Of a stretch of DNA of 64,000 nucleotides, positions 26,601 to 34,087 are shown one piece after another. The notes below the pieces were generated by a model. That model ran no database searches. It saw nothing but the letters and a program-made list of their open reading frames with translations, and was not told the origin of the DNA. Where the stretch lies: NCBI GenBank assembly GCA_049975425.1, contig JBNGDI010000003.1:65737-129736 (forward strand). The letters are read 5' to 3'. Source of the stretch: HyVt-105 sp049975425. GTDB taxonomy: Bacteria; Bacteroidota; Bacteroidia; Bacteroidales; VadinHA17. The translations under genes and the position numbers were made by a program. Each line of letters opens with the position of its first letter. Within the stretch, counting starts at the first letter, position 1.

Positions 26601-28515
26601 TTATGATTTTCTGAGAATATATATTGACGGATTGATGAAGGAAGAATGGTCGGGTGAGGTACCCTGGGATGAGGCGGAGATCCCGGTTCCCCCCGGTCTG
26701 CATACTATGAAATTCACCTATTCCAAAGATTACAACACCACCAACGGCAGTGACAGGGCCTGGATCGACAGGATCATCTTCCCACGGGCTGTGCACCGAA
26801 TGGCCGGAACGCTCACCGCCGATGAGACCACCGGTAACGGGAACCAGACAGTGGAGGCGGGAGAACAGGTCACTGTACTGGCCGGCCTGGATAACCCCGG
26901 CATAACCGGCGGGTATCCGGTAACGGCGCGTCTGTCAGCGGATGAACCCCTCATCATACTGCATGACAGCATCTGGGTGTTCCCGGAAACGATCACTCCC
27001 GATAATCAGCCGCTGGAGGCAGAATTTGACATAGAAACCGATACTATGATCCCCGACGGGTACACTATTCCCCTGGTAATCACCCTCACCGACAGCACAA
27101 GGGGTTCATGGAAATATTATGCGGAAATAACAGTCAATGCCCCTTCGCTGGAGGTAACAGAGGTATGGTGGAACGACAGCATTACAGGAAACGGAAACGG
27201 GCAGCTCGACCCTGGAGAAACCATGAATTTTCACGTGGTCATCCGGAATACCGGGCACGACGCGGCAGGTCAGTCGACATTCTTTCTGGAAACACATCCC
27301 GAACACGGAAAACCTGTCACATTCCTGCAGGATACGGTTCACCTTCCTGCCCTGGCCGCCGGAAATTCGCTGACACTGGTATTCCGTATGGAAGCCGCAA
27401 CCAGCGTTACCGATCCTATGATTCCCTTCCGGCTCAGGCATATCGAAGCGGGCGATACCCTGCTCGGCACCTGGTACAAATCGCTGGGCCATCCCTGTGA
27501 GGATTTTGAAACGGCAGGTTTCGACAAATTCCCCTGGATTACAGGGGATGCCGGGCACTGGATGATCACGCCGGATCTGCCGGTTGAAGGCAGGTATTCC
27601 GCCAGTTCCCCCACAACAGAACACAGCGGGATTTCATCACTGCGCCTGGTGGTTGAAAACCAGGAAAACGGAGATCTTCTCTTTTTCAGGAAGGTGTCTT
27701 CAGAACAGAAATACGATTTTCTGGAGTTTCACCTGGACGACATCCTGGTCGAGCAATGGTCGGGTGAAACGGACTGGGCAGCTGAAACCTCTCCCCTGCC
27801 GGAGGGGGTCCATACCCTGACCTGGGCCTACTCCAAAGACGGCTCCCTGAGCGCGGGTGATGACCGGGCCTGGATCGACTACGTGGTGTTGCCTTCCGGA
27901 AGCAAAGCAGCACATGTCGATCTGGAAACAGCCGGATTCCGCTATCCGGAAAACGATTCCATACTCGGTACGGATGAAAGTATCTGCATCGGCGTGGTCA
28001 ACCACAGCAGCATTCCGCTCCGGGATATTCCGGTAAGCTATGCCGTCGACCGGGGCACCCCGGTAACGGAACTCATAACAGAAACCATACAGCCCGGCGA
28101 TACCTGCTGGCATGAATTTACAGGTACGGTCGACCTGTCGCCCGTGGGAAGCTATGAACTGACAGCCTCTGCAGGGTATCCGCACGACTGGTACCCGGCA
28201 AACGACTCCTGCCGGATCATTCTCGAAAACCTGTCGCCCGGATACACAAGTCCTGTGCAAAGCCAGCCCGGACTGTTCCTGTTCCCGCAACCGGCACAGG
28301 ATATGCTGCACATCACATTCACTGCTAAAGGAAGTAACCCGGTGGTTTTTCTGGTAACCGATATAACAGGGAGGGTCAGGATCACCGGGAACATGGAACC
28401 AGTTTATGGAAAAAACAGCTATACTTTGTATCTTCGAACCCTGGAACCCGGGGTATATATTTTGCATTACAGAGAAGAATCCTTCACGCAACATGCAGTT
28501 TTTCTGAAGGAATAA
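23605..28515 (+). CDS. gingipain-like C25 cysteine protease with type IX secretion signal
   Basis: 1636 residues. N-terminal signal (ILRIFLFVWSAAV), a propeptide region, then a peptidase C25 domain: DLYYACYDGEGDYLPELFYG, NYTGHGQYDRW with His456 and MIGNGCATNRM with Cys489, the expected catalytic pair. After residue 600 come repeated CARDB-like beta-sandwich modules, each with a 'GxLDPGE' type start (NDGMLNPGEESRLG, RRIDPGETFELE, GNGQLDPGETMNF), and two near-identical jelly-roll modules at about residues 928-1058 and 1297-1430. The C-terminal 80 residues (LFPQPAQDMLHITF, LEPGVYILHY) are a Por secretion tail, so the protease is probably carried across the outer membrane by the type IX system and attached to the surface. 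Expected role: extracellular proteolysis. No secretion genes are in the window. Confidence 0.93.
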   Translation: MNPWSENISTRILRIFLFVWSAAVTYPNDLLSQVVSEKHTLRLLSSTPEALIIENLPVEIGFSTVEAAGNPFTRIRIPGYLPNDRPGKPELPVVRATVEIPQEAALEIIILAKDSLIIPLTEKGYPHPLYPSQPGIRKDTGRLHRQFLFDSLAYGQNRFAGDSLIRVEPLGIMRGSRLARVTVSPFKYHAVKHLLVFYTRLEFAIRFIHPNHILTRNKKKKYYSPLFEPLLKKSLNYEAPAVKTEEQPVSETYVILADSLFRDALAPLVEWKTKKGFRVIEMYIGKPETGNTPEEFKTSLSQLYHNPPAGTAPPGFLLIVGDVDQIPSSAGTGHITDLYYACYDGEGDYLPELFYGRFSANTVEELIPQVEKTLEYEQYLFPDPSFLDEAVMIAGVDNTYASLHGNGQIRYATDYYINSAHGITSHTYLYPESGSVSEVIKTHLGNGIGFVNYTGHGQYDRWENPVFSISDIPSLTNAHRYPLMIGNGCATNRMENYACLGEALLRAPEKGALGYIGCSNDSYWDEDYYWAVGVGNIVSHPLYEETGPGMYDKVFHEGNESEHSWAPAQGQMVFAGNMAVLEGSPRYAKYYWEIYHLMGDPSLMPYFSVPEPLTASFHNQVPAGTSYLNVLTLPGAYAALSSDTQLLAATHTGEDGLAVLRFESLTQTDTLDLVITAQNRQPLFDTLMVVDPDSVFLSLETWHVHDTFGNNDGMLNPGEESRLGITLRNLGTEEAAPVHLSLHTPDTLISLIDSLDTIPSLPGQTSVTLDTAFRFQVAEKVPGEHPVRFKLVTTDQNERVFEHFIDLVVHTPDPFIERILINDSLQGNLNRRIDPGETFELEVQAGNQGPGSLQHPVLSIQPGNDISLLSSATVSFDSLEPGETVHASFLLVAAAELEQGSLAEFLITWGSEYYRTESGLSRYAGIPYEDFETGDLFQFSWQNDPVHPWELTTEQPGEGRFSLQSGAITHGQSSGMELTLYFPENDTIVFLRRISSEYHYDFLRIYIDGLMKEEWSGEVPWDEAEIPVPPGLHTMKFTYSKDYNTTNGSDRAWIDRIIFPRAVHRMAGTLTADETTGNGNQTVEAGEQVTVLAGLDNPGITGGYPVTARLSADEPLIILHDSIWVFPETITPDNQPLEAEFDIETDTMIPDGYTIPLVITLTDSTRGSWKYYAEITVNAPSLEVTEVWWNDSITGNGNGQLDPGETMNFHVVIRNTGHDAAGQSTFFLETHPEHGKPVTFLQDTVHLPALAAGNSLTLVFRMEAATSVTDPMIPFRLRHIEAGDTLLGTWYKSLGHPCEDFETAGFDKFPWITGDAGHWMITPDLPVEGRYSASSPTTEHSGISSLRLVVENQENGDLLFFRKVSSEQKYDFLEFHLDDILVEQWSGETDWAAETSPLPEGVHTLTWAYSKDGSLSAGDDRAWIDYVVLPSGSKAAHVDLETAGFRYPENDSILGTDESICIGVVNHSSIPLRDIPVSYAVDRGTPVTELITETIQPGDTCWHEFTGTVDLSPVGSYELTASAGYPHDWYPANDSCRIILENLSPGYTSPVQSQPGLFLFPQPAQDMLHITFTAKGSNPVVFLVTDITGRVRITGNMEPVYGKNSYTLYLRTLEPGVYILHYREESFTQHAVFLKE

Positions 28516-28550
28516 CAACAACGCCCGGGGCCGGACAAACATTTTCGGGT

Positions 28551-29195
28551 GTGAGCCATTACATTCATCAACTGATCAGGGAAGGAGAGCACCAGCAGCT
28601 GGATTTCAAATACGGCATTACCGATTCCAGAAAAATTGCCCGGACCCTTTCCGCTTTTTCCAACACCCGCGGAGGCAGGCTTCTGATCGGGATTAAAGAC
28701 AATGGAAATGTTTCGGGGGTAAAAACCGAAGAAGAATATTACATGCTGGAAGCAGCGGCCCGGTTGTATTGCCGTCCGGAAGTATCCTTCGAAGTAAAGA
28801 AATGGAAGGTAAATGAAAAAACCGTTCTGGAAACGATCATCCCCGAAGCCCCGGCAAAACCCGTGCTGGCTCCCACAGAACAGGGCCCTTGGAAGGCTTT
28901 CATCAGGGTTAATGATCAGAACCTGGTGGCTGCCAGGGTGATCCTTAAAATATGGAATCTGGAAAACAGGAAACACGGCCTCAGCATCAAATACACCCGC
29001 AAGGAAAGAATGCTGATCGAATGGCTGGAAAAAAACGATACCATTACCCAAACCCAGTTCTGCCGGCTGGCCACCCTCACCCGCAACAGTGCCGAGAACA
29101 CCCTGGCGCATCTGGTTGTGCTCGGGGTCCTTTCTGTGGAAGTCGGACAGAAACAGATCCTTTTCCGGCTGAATACCCCGGATGAAATAATGTAA
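28551..29195 (+). CDS. AlbA_2 (Schlafen AAA_4-like) domain protein with winged-helix tail
   Basis: 214 residues from a GTG start. The first 120 residues (EGEHQQLDFKYGITDSRKIA, LSAFSNTRGGRLLIGIKDNG) form the AlbA_2 domain found in many putative transcription regulators and nucleic-acid-binding proteins. The C-terminal 70 residues (MLIEWLEKNDTITQTQF, SAENTLAHLVVLGVL) look like a winged helix-turn-helix. Probable DNA-binding protein; target unknown. It lies 35 bases downstream of the protease gene and 24 before the racemase gene on the same strand. Confidence 0.8.
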   Translation: MSHYIHQLIREGEHQQLDFKYGITDSRKIARTLSAFSNTRGGRLLIGIKDNGNVSGVKTEEEYYMLEAAARLYCRPEVSFEVKKWKVNEKTVLETIIPEAPAKPVLAPTEQGPWKAFIRVNDQNLVAARVILKIWNLENRKHGLSIKYTRKERMLIEWLEKNDTITQTQFCRLATLTRNSAENTLAHLVVLGVLSVEVGQKQILFRLNTPDEIM

Positions 29196-29219
29196 AAAAG
29201 GAATAACAGAACGAAAACA

Positions 29220-29912
29220 ATGAAAACAATCGGGTTGCTGGGCGGCATGTCGTGGGAATCAACCGCCGAATACTACCGGATTATCAACGAAGAGACCAAC
29301 CGCCGCCTGGGAGGATCGCATTCGGCATCGGTCCTGTTGTATTCTTTTGATTTTCAGGAAATAGAAAAACTTCAGCACCAGGATGCATGGGACCGGATGG
29401 AATCCATGCTGGTAAAACAGGCCCGGAGGCTGGAACAGGCGGGTGCCGCACTGCTCCTGATCTGCACCAATACCATGCACCGGCTGGCACCCGCGGTTGA
29501 AAAGGCCATCAGCATTCCCCTGCTTCATATCACCGATGCCACCGGCCAGGCGATCGTTCAAAAACAAATCCACACGGTGGGACTGCTGGGTACCCGGTTC
29601 ACCATGGAAGGGGATTTTTACCGGAAACGCCTGGACGAACGGTTCGACCTGAATGTGATCATCCCCACCCCCGAGGAAAGGGAGGAGATACACCGTATCA
29701 TATACGGGGAACTGGTAACCGGGAAAATATGGACACCTTCCCGGGAAAAATTCATACGGGTGATCGGATCACTGGAAAAACGCGGTGCGGAAGGTATTAT
29801 TTTGGGCTGTACCGAAATTCCCCTCCTGGTAAAACAGGAACATTCACCCCTGCCCCTGTTCGATACAACCACCCTCCATGCACTGGCCGGTGTGGAGATG
29901 GCTCTGCAATAA
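29220..29912 (+). CDS. aspartate/glutamate racemase family protein
   Basis: Cofactor-independent racemase of 230 residues. The two catalytic cysteines lie in LLICTNTMHRLAPAV and IILGCTEIPLLV; the N-terminus KTIGLLGGMSWESTAEYY is typical of the YgeA/RacX-type aspartate racemase subgroup rather than of MurI. It interconverts L- and D-amino acids, most likely aspartate or another amino acid with broad specificity. Followed directly by an A+T island. Confidence 0.9.
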   Translation: MKTIGLLGGMSWESTAEYYRIINEETNRRLGGSHSASVLLYSFDFQEIEKLQHQDAWDRMESMLVKQARRLEQAGAALLLICTNTMHRLAPAVEKAISIPLLHITDATGQAIVQKQIHTVGLLGTRFTMEGDFYRKRLDERFDLNVIIPTPEEREEIHRIIYGELVTGKIWTPSREKFIRVIGSLEKRGAEGIILGCTEIPLLVKQEHSPLPLFDTTTLHALAGVEMALQ

Positions 29913-30021
29913 ATTTAATTATTTTTACATATTATTTATTATCATATTAATAATATTAATATATATTTTAATATTTATTATATTATATTTAAATATATTA
30001 ATATTTTTTTACTTTTTTTAT
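29911..30021. other. 111-base A+T island
   Basis: Only three C and no G in 111 bases, in a genome segment near 50 percent G+C. It contains overlapping ATTAAT/AATATT palindromes but no reading frame, and lies between the racemase stop and the HD-protein promoter. Confidence 0.9.
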
Positions 30022-30043
30022 CAACCGGCTGCATCGTATCCTG

Positions 30044-30075
30044 TTTTCCATGCCGGCAGATTTTCATTAATTTTG
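30044..30075 (+). promoter_or_regulatory. Bacteroidota-type promoter for the HD hydrolase gene
   Basis: TTTT at 30044-30047, 20 bases, then TAATTTTG at 30068-30075, matching TAnnTTTG. The ATG follows at 30096. Confidence 0.65.
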
Positions 30076-30095
30076 CGATAAACAAACAACATACC

Positions 30096-30692
30096 ATGAA
30101 ACCATCTCAGGCACCTACCCGCGAAGAAGCCTGGAAACTTTTCAGGCAGTACAATGAATCGGAAAGTCTAACCAAACATGCCCTGGCAGTGGAAGGAGTG
30201 ATGCGGTACATGGCCAGGAAGTACGGGGAGGATGAAGAAAAATGGGGAATTATCGGGCTGGTGCATGATCTGGATTACGAGAAATATCCCGACCAGCACT
30301 GCAAAAAAACGGAAGAGATCCTGAGGGAATACCAATGGCCGGAAGAATATATCCGTGCCGTACTGAGCCATGGATGGGGCATCGTTACCGATGTCAAACC
30401 TGAATCGCTCATGGAAAAAGTACTATTTGCCGTTGACGAGCTCACGGGTCTGGTTGTGACTTCTGCGCTGGTAAGGCCCTCCCGTTCGGTCATGGACATG
30501 GGAGCCAAATCGGTAAAAAAGAAATGGAAAGACAAACGCTTTGCAGCCGGGGTAGACCGTTCCGTTATAGAAAAAGGGGCAGAAATGCTGGGAGTAGACC
30601 TGGGTGACCTGATCACCGACACGATCATGGGCATGCGGGAAGTGGCCGGAGAAATCGGCCTGGAAGGAAATCCGGATCAGGCCTCATCCTGA
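30096..30692 (+). CDS. HD-domain hydrolase
   Basis: 198 residues. The metal-binding pattern is present: a first His in LTKHALAVEGVMRYMA, the HD pair in GLVHDLDYEKYPDQH, a His in VLSHGWG, and an Asp in VLFAVDELTGL. This is the HDIG-type phosphohydrolase fold; members act on nucleotides or cyclic dinucleotides, and the substrate here is unknown. Its own promoter is apparent. It is followed by two other putative phosphoesterases or RNases on the same strand. Confidence 0.85.
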   Translation: MKPSQAPTREEAWKLFRQYNESESLTKHALAVEGVMRYMARKYGEDEEKWGIIGLVHDLDYEKYPDQHCKKTEEILREYQWPEEYIRAVLSHGWGIVTDVKPESLMEKVLFAVDELTGLVVTSALVRPSRSVMDMGAKSVKKKWKDKRFAAGVDRSVIEKGAEMLGVDLGDLITDTIMGMREVAGEIGLEGNPDQASS

Positions 30693-30779
30693 TAAAGGCT
30701 GCCATACCGGGGTTTTTCTCCTTTTCGCCATGCAAGCCCTCCGGTCACCGGCCTTCCTTTTCCGGGAAACAACCGGCTT

Positions 30780-31550
30780 ATGAACAGACAGGCCACATTC
30801 CGGTTTTATGAAGAACTGAACGACTTCCTTCCTGATAGGAGGAAAAAAAAGGCTTTTACCCATTCCTTCACGGGAACCCCATCGGTAAAAGATACCATTG
30901 AAAGTATGGGAGTACCGCATACGGAAGTAGACCTCATCCTGGTGAACGGCCGACCGGTGGATTTTTCCTGCCTGCTGACCGGCGGGGAATATGTATCGGT
31001 CTATCCCTGTTTTGAAAGCATTGATATAAAGGGTGTCACCGGCTTACGCGACCGGGGCCTGCGCATCAGTCGTTTCATTCTGGACGTGCACCTGGGCAAG
31101 CTGGCCAGGTACCTGCGCCTTTTCGGTTTCGATACCGTTTATGAAAAAGATTACGATGACCGGGAAATTGCGGAACGAAGCGTAAAGGAAAAGCGCATCC
31201 TGCTCACACGCGATGTGGGGTTATTGAAGCACAAAAACCTGACCCATGGGTACTGGCTTCGCTCCCAGCAACCCATGACACAGTTAAAGGAGGTGCTGGA
31301 TCATTTCGACCTGTATTCCCAGGCGAAGCCTTTCAGCAGATGCATGGCATGCAACGGAACCATCGCTGCGGTCAGGCGGCAGGAAGTGGAGGAACAGATC
31401 CCGCCCCTTACCGGGAAATACGTTCAGGCTTATTCCCGTTGCACACGGTGCGGGAAAATATACTGGGAAGGAAGCCATTATGTAAGAATGAAGGAAACGG
31501 TTGCCCGTATTCTTGGCAGGAATGATTCTTCAGAATCGTCATCACAATGA
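30780..31550 (+). CDS. Mut7-C RNase with N-terminal ubiquitin-like domain
   Basis: 256 residues. About residues 1-85 are the Mut7-C ubiquitin-like domain (ATFRFYEELNDFLPDRR, VDLILVNGRPVDFS); residues 95-245 are the Mut7-C RNase domain, a PIN-like fold (FILDVHLGKLARYLRLFGFD, DREIAERSVKEKRILLTRD) with an inserted zinc ribbon (RCMACNG and RCTRCGK). Bacterial members are thought to be RNases, possibly toxin-like; no antitoxin is seen. The next gene's ATG overlaps this stop. Confidence 0.9.
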   Translation: MNRQATFRFYEELNDFLPDRRKKKAFTHSFTGTPSVKDTIESMGVPHTEVDLILVNGRPVDFSCLLTGGEYVSVYPCFESIDIKGVTGLRDRGLRISRFILDVHLGKLARYLRLFGFDTVYEKDYDDREIAERSVKEKRILLTRDVGLLKHKNLTHGYWLRSQQPMTQLKEVLDHFDLYSQAKPFSRCMACNGTIAAVRRQEVEEQIPPLTGKYVQAYSRCTRCGKIYWEGSHYVRMKETVARILGRNDSSESSSQ

Positions 31551-32242
31551 ACAGAACTTTTGTTATTGGCGACATACACGGAGCGTTTCTTTCCCTTCAG
31601 CAATGTTTCGAAAGAGCGGGATTTGATGCCTCGGCAGACCGGCTGATCTGCCTGGGCGATGCCTGTGACGGATGGCCGGATGTGGCCGGGGTGATGGAAA
31701 CCCTTTCGTCCCTTCCCCATCTGGTGTATATTCTGGGCAACCACGACCTGTGGGCACTGGAATGGATCAGGACAGGGAACCCATCGCAGGCATGGCTTAT
31801 GCAGGGGGGAATGGCCTGTGTAAAGGCCTATCCGGAGGGCATGCCTGAACCGCACCGGCAGTTGCTGAAAAATGCCCGGCCGTTTTTCCTGGAAAACAAC
31901 CGGCTATTCGTTCACGGAGGGTTTGATCCCGGAACACCCCTGGAAGAACACGATACCGATATGCTGGTATGGAACCGCGAGCTGATACAGCATGCCATGG
32001 AGTTGGCCGGGCAAAACAAAGATGCCAGGCTTACCGGATTTACCGAGGTGTATGTTGGACACACTCCCACCCTCCGGTATGGCAGCGACCGTCCCATCAA
32101 AGTGGCTGAAATCTGGCTGATGGATACGGGGGCAGGTTGGACCGGGCCTCTGAGCATGATGGATATCAGCACACACAAAATATTCCAGGGAGACCCTCCC
32201 TGCACCCTTTATCCCCCGTCCAGCGGAAGGCTATTTATCTGA
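31547..32242 (+). CDS. serine/threonine phosphatase-type metallophosphoesterase
   Basis: 231 residues of the calcineurin-like fold: VIGDIHGAF, LICLGDACDGW (variant of GDxxDRG), YILGNHD, FVHGGFDP and VGHTPTLR carry the dimetal ligands. The arrangement is that of bacterial PPP phosphatases and of symmetrical diadenosine-tetraphosphate hydrolases, and sequence alone does not separate these. ATGA overlap with the RNase gene suggests coupled translation. Confidence 0.88.
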   Translation: MNRTFVIGDIHGAFLSLQQCFERAGFDASADRLICLGDACDGWPDVAGVMETLSSLPHLVYILGNHDLWALEWIRTGNPSQAWLMQGGMACVKAYPEGMPEPHRQLLKNARPFFLENNRLFVHGGFDPGTPLEEHDTDMLVWNRELIQHAMELAGQNKDARLTGFTEVYVGHTPTLRYGSDRPIKVAEIWLMDTGAGWTGPLSMMDISTHKIFQGDPPCTLYPPSSGRLFI

Positions 32243-32256
32243 TCCGGCCGCGGGGT

Positions 32257-33177
32257 TCAGGAAACCGACAGAATGGCTTTTTCCAGCAACGCTTTCGTAG
32301 CCCGGGTGCCGGCATACTCATCCAGCCCGCTTCCCTCGTATTCAATACCGATATATCCCCTGTAACCCGAATCTTTGACAATGCCGAGCATTCGATAGAA
32401 ATCGGTATGGATCTCATTCCCCTCCTCATCGAATTCATGGGATTTGGCAGAAACGCCTTTTGCCCAGGGCATCAGTTCCTTCACTCCCAGGTAGCGGTCA
32501 TATTCCTCGTCGGCACTAATTCTGAAGTTTCCGAAATCGGGAAGGGTCCCCACACGGGGATGATCCACCGTCCGCATCACTTCGGAAAGCCATTTGGCAT
32601 TGCTGGAAAGGCCTCCGTGATTTTCCACAATCACGTTGATGTTATACCGGTCGCCGTATTCACACAGTCGCCTCAGGCCGTCAGCAGCCAGCTTCATCTG
32701 CTCCTCATACGACCCTTCGCTGCGGGCATTCACCCTGATGGAATGGCAACCCAGAAAAGCAGCTGCTTCCACCCATTTATGGTGATTGGTAACGGCCTCG
32801 AGGCGTTTTTCTTCGTCGGGATCGCCCAGGTTTCCTTCATTGTCGCACATGATCAGCAGGCTGGTTACTCCTTCCCCTTCACAGCGTTTTTTCAGTTCGG
32901 CCAGGTATTTTTCGTCACGTGCCCTTCCCGGATAGAACTGGTTAACATACTCCACCGCTTCGATCCCAAAATCCTGCCGGGCTATGACAGGGAAATCGAG
33001 TGGATCCTTGTCAAGGGACTTATCCCAGAAGGTACGGTGCAGCGACCATTGTGCCAGAGAGATTCTAAACAGGGGGTTTTTACGGCCCCGGCAGGCAGAC
33101 AAAAGGGAAGGAGCTATCATCAGGCCCGTTCCCGCCAGCACAGTGCTGGAAAGAAATTTTCTTCTGTTTTGAGGCAT
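32257..33177 (-). CDS. Tat lipoprotein, sugar phosphate isomerase/epimerase-like TIM barrel
   Basis: 306 residues from the ATG at 33177. The N-terminus MPQNRRKFLSSTVLAGTG is a Tat signal and ends in the lipobox LLSAC, so the protein is probably an exported lipoprotein. The barrel (FGIEAVEYVNQFYPG, SIRVNARSEG, VIVENHGGLSSN, GTLPDFGNF, IGIEYEGSGLDEY) carries the Glu/His/Asp metal ligands of the xylose isomerase-like family. It is the last gene of a seven-gene operon with DUF1080 and Gfo/Idh proteins. The B. thetaiotaomicron BT2156-BT2160 operon, which processes glycosides through 3-keto intermediates, contains a homologous trio; by analogy this member may isomerise or hydrate a keto-sugar product. 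Confidence 0.85.
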   Translation of the reverse strand: MPQNRRKFLSSTVLAGTGLMIAPSLLSACRGRKNPLFRISLAQWSLHRTFWDKSLDKDPLDFPVIARQDFGIEAVEYVNQFYPGRARDEKYLAELKKRCEGEGVTSLLIMCDNEGNLGDPDEEKRLEAVTNHHKWVEAAAFLGCHSIRVNARSEGSYEEQMKLAADGLRRLCEYGDRYNINVIVENHGGLSSNAKWLSEVMRTVDHPRVGTLPDFGNFRISADEEYDRYLGVKELMPWAKGVSAKSHEFDEEGNEIHTDFYRMLGIVKDSGYRGYIGIEYEGSGLDEYAGTRATKALLEKAILSVS

Positions 33178-33258
33178 GGTTGTTATTTTAAAATGTGAAA
33201 GGCCGGTGCGGCCTGTCATGGACATGCCCTGCCGGCCTTTCCAATGTTTGTGAACGGG

Positions 33259-34050
33259 TTAAAGTTCCTTGAGCTTGATGTTTTTGAACCATACATCGTT
33301 ACCATGATCCTGCAGGGCGATGTACCCTTCGCGGTACTTGCCGAACTCAGCATACTCGGCAAACTTGCTGTTGGCCACCAGTTCTTCCCAGTCGGGTGTT
33401 CCCAGGTGGTATTCCAGCACCTGTTCACCGTTCATTTTATGTACCACGGTACCCTGGTACACGATAATCTCTACATGGTTCCATTCTCCGGCAGGTTTGG
33501 CATTCTGGGGTTTGGCAGGGATGAGGTCGTACAGCGAGCCGGCCTTCCGGTTTCCGTCTTTCCCCAGGTTTGCATCAATATGTCTTTCATTGTCAAGTAC
33601 CTGCATTTCAGGAGCCGATTTCCATATTTCCGTTCCGGGTATTTCCTGGGCCAGGTAAAAGATACCGCTGTTTCCGCCCTCCGAGATCTTCCAGTCGAGC
33701 TTCAGGTGAAAATCCTTGAATTTGCGGTCGTAAATGATGTCTCCACCCTGACCACCGGCTTCGCCTTCACCGCTGCCGATGCATTTCAGTGCACCGTCTT
33801 CGATCGTCCAGCCTGTTTCGGGGAAACTATCTTTATTGTAACCCCTCCAGCCGTTGGTTGAAGTACCGTCGAAAAGAAGCATCCAGCCTTCTTCCATTTC
33901 AGCCTGGGAAAGTGTATTGTCGGCCGGAGCTTCCATAGCTGCTTGTTCAGGAGCTTCTTCATCGCCGGTTTTTTTACCGGTCGACTTGCAGGAAATTCCA
34001 TACAGCGCGAAAGCTGCAGTCAGCATCATGAGTATTCCTTTTGTTTTCAT
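33259..34050 (-). CDS. DUF1080 (3-keto-disaccharide hydrolase family) lipoprotein
   Basis: 263 residues with a lipoprotein signal (LTAAFALYGISC) and a charged, low-complexity linker. The domain (WMLLFDGTSTNGWRGY, FKDFHLKLDWKISEGGNSGIFY, MQVLDNERH, IALQDHGNDVWFKNIKL) is the concanavalin-like fold of the DUF1080 family. Some members cleave 3-keto-glycosides; a non-catalytic binding role is also possible. It is one of three paralogues in the operon and is closest in plan to the 256-residue one. 37 bases separate it from the upstream oxidoreductase gene. Confidence 0.85.
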   Translation of the reverse strand: MKTKGILMMLTAAFALYGISCKSTGKKTGDEEAPEQAAMEAPADNTLSQAEMEEGWMLLFDGTSTNGWRGYNKDSFPETGWTIEDGALKCIGSGEGEAGGQGGDIIYDRKFKDFHLKLDWKISEGGNSGIFYLAQEIPGTEIWKSAPEMQVLDNERHIDANLGKDGNRKAGSLYDLIPAKPQNAKPAGEWNHVEIIVYQGTVVHKMNGEQVLEYHLGTPDWEELVANSKFAEYAEFGKYREGYIALQDHGNDVWFKNIKLKEL

Positions 34051-34087
34051 AGGTGGTTGGATTTTTGTAGTTTACAATAATCGGTAT

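Noticed and set aside
32137..33198. 353-codon plus-strand frame opposite the epimerase-like gene
   Set aside because: No coherent signal peptide, domain or motif, and it is complementary to a well-supported Tat lipoprotein.
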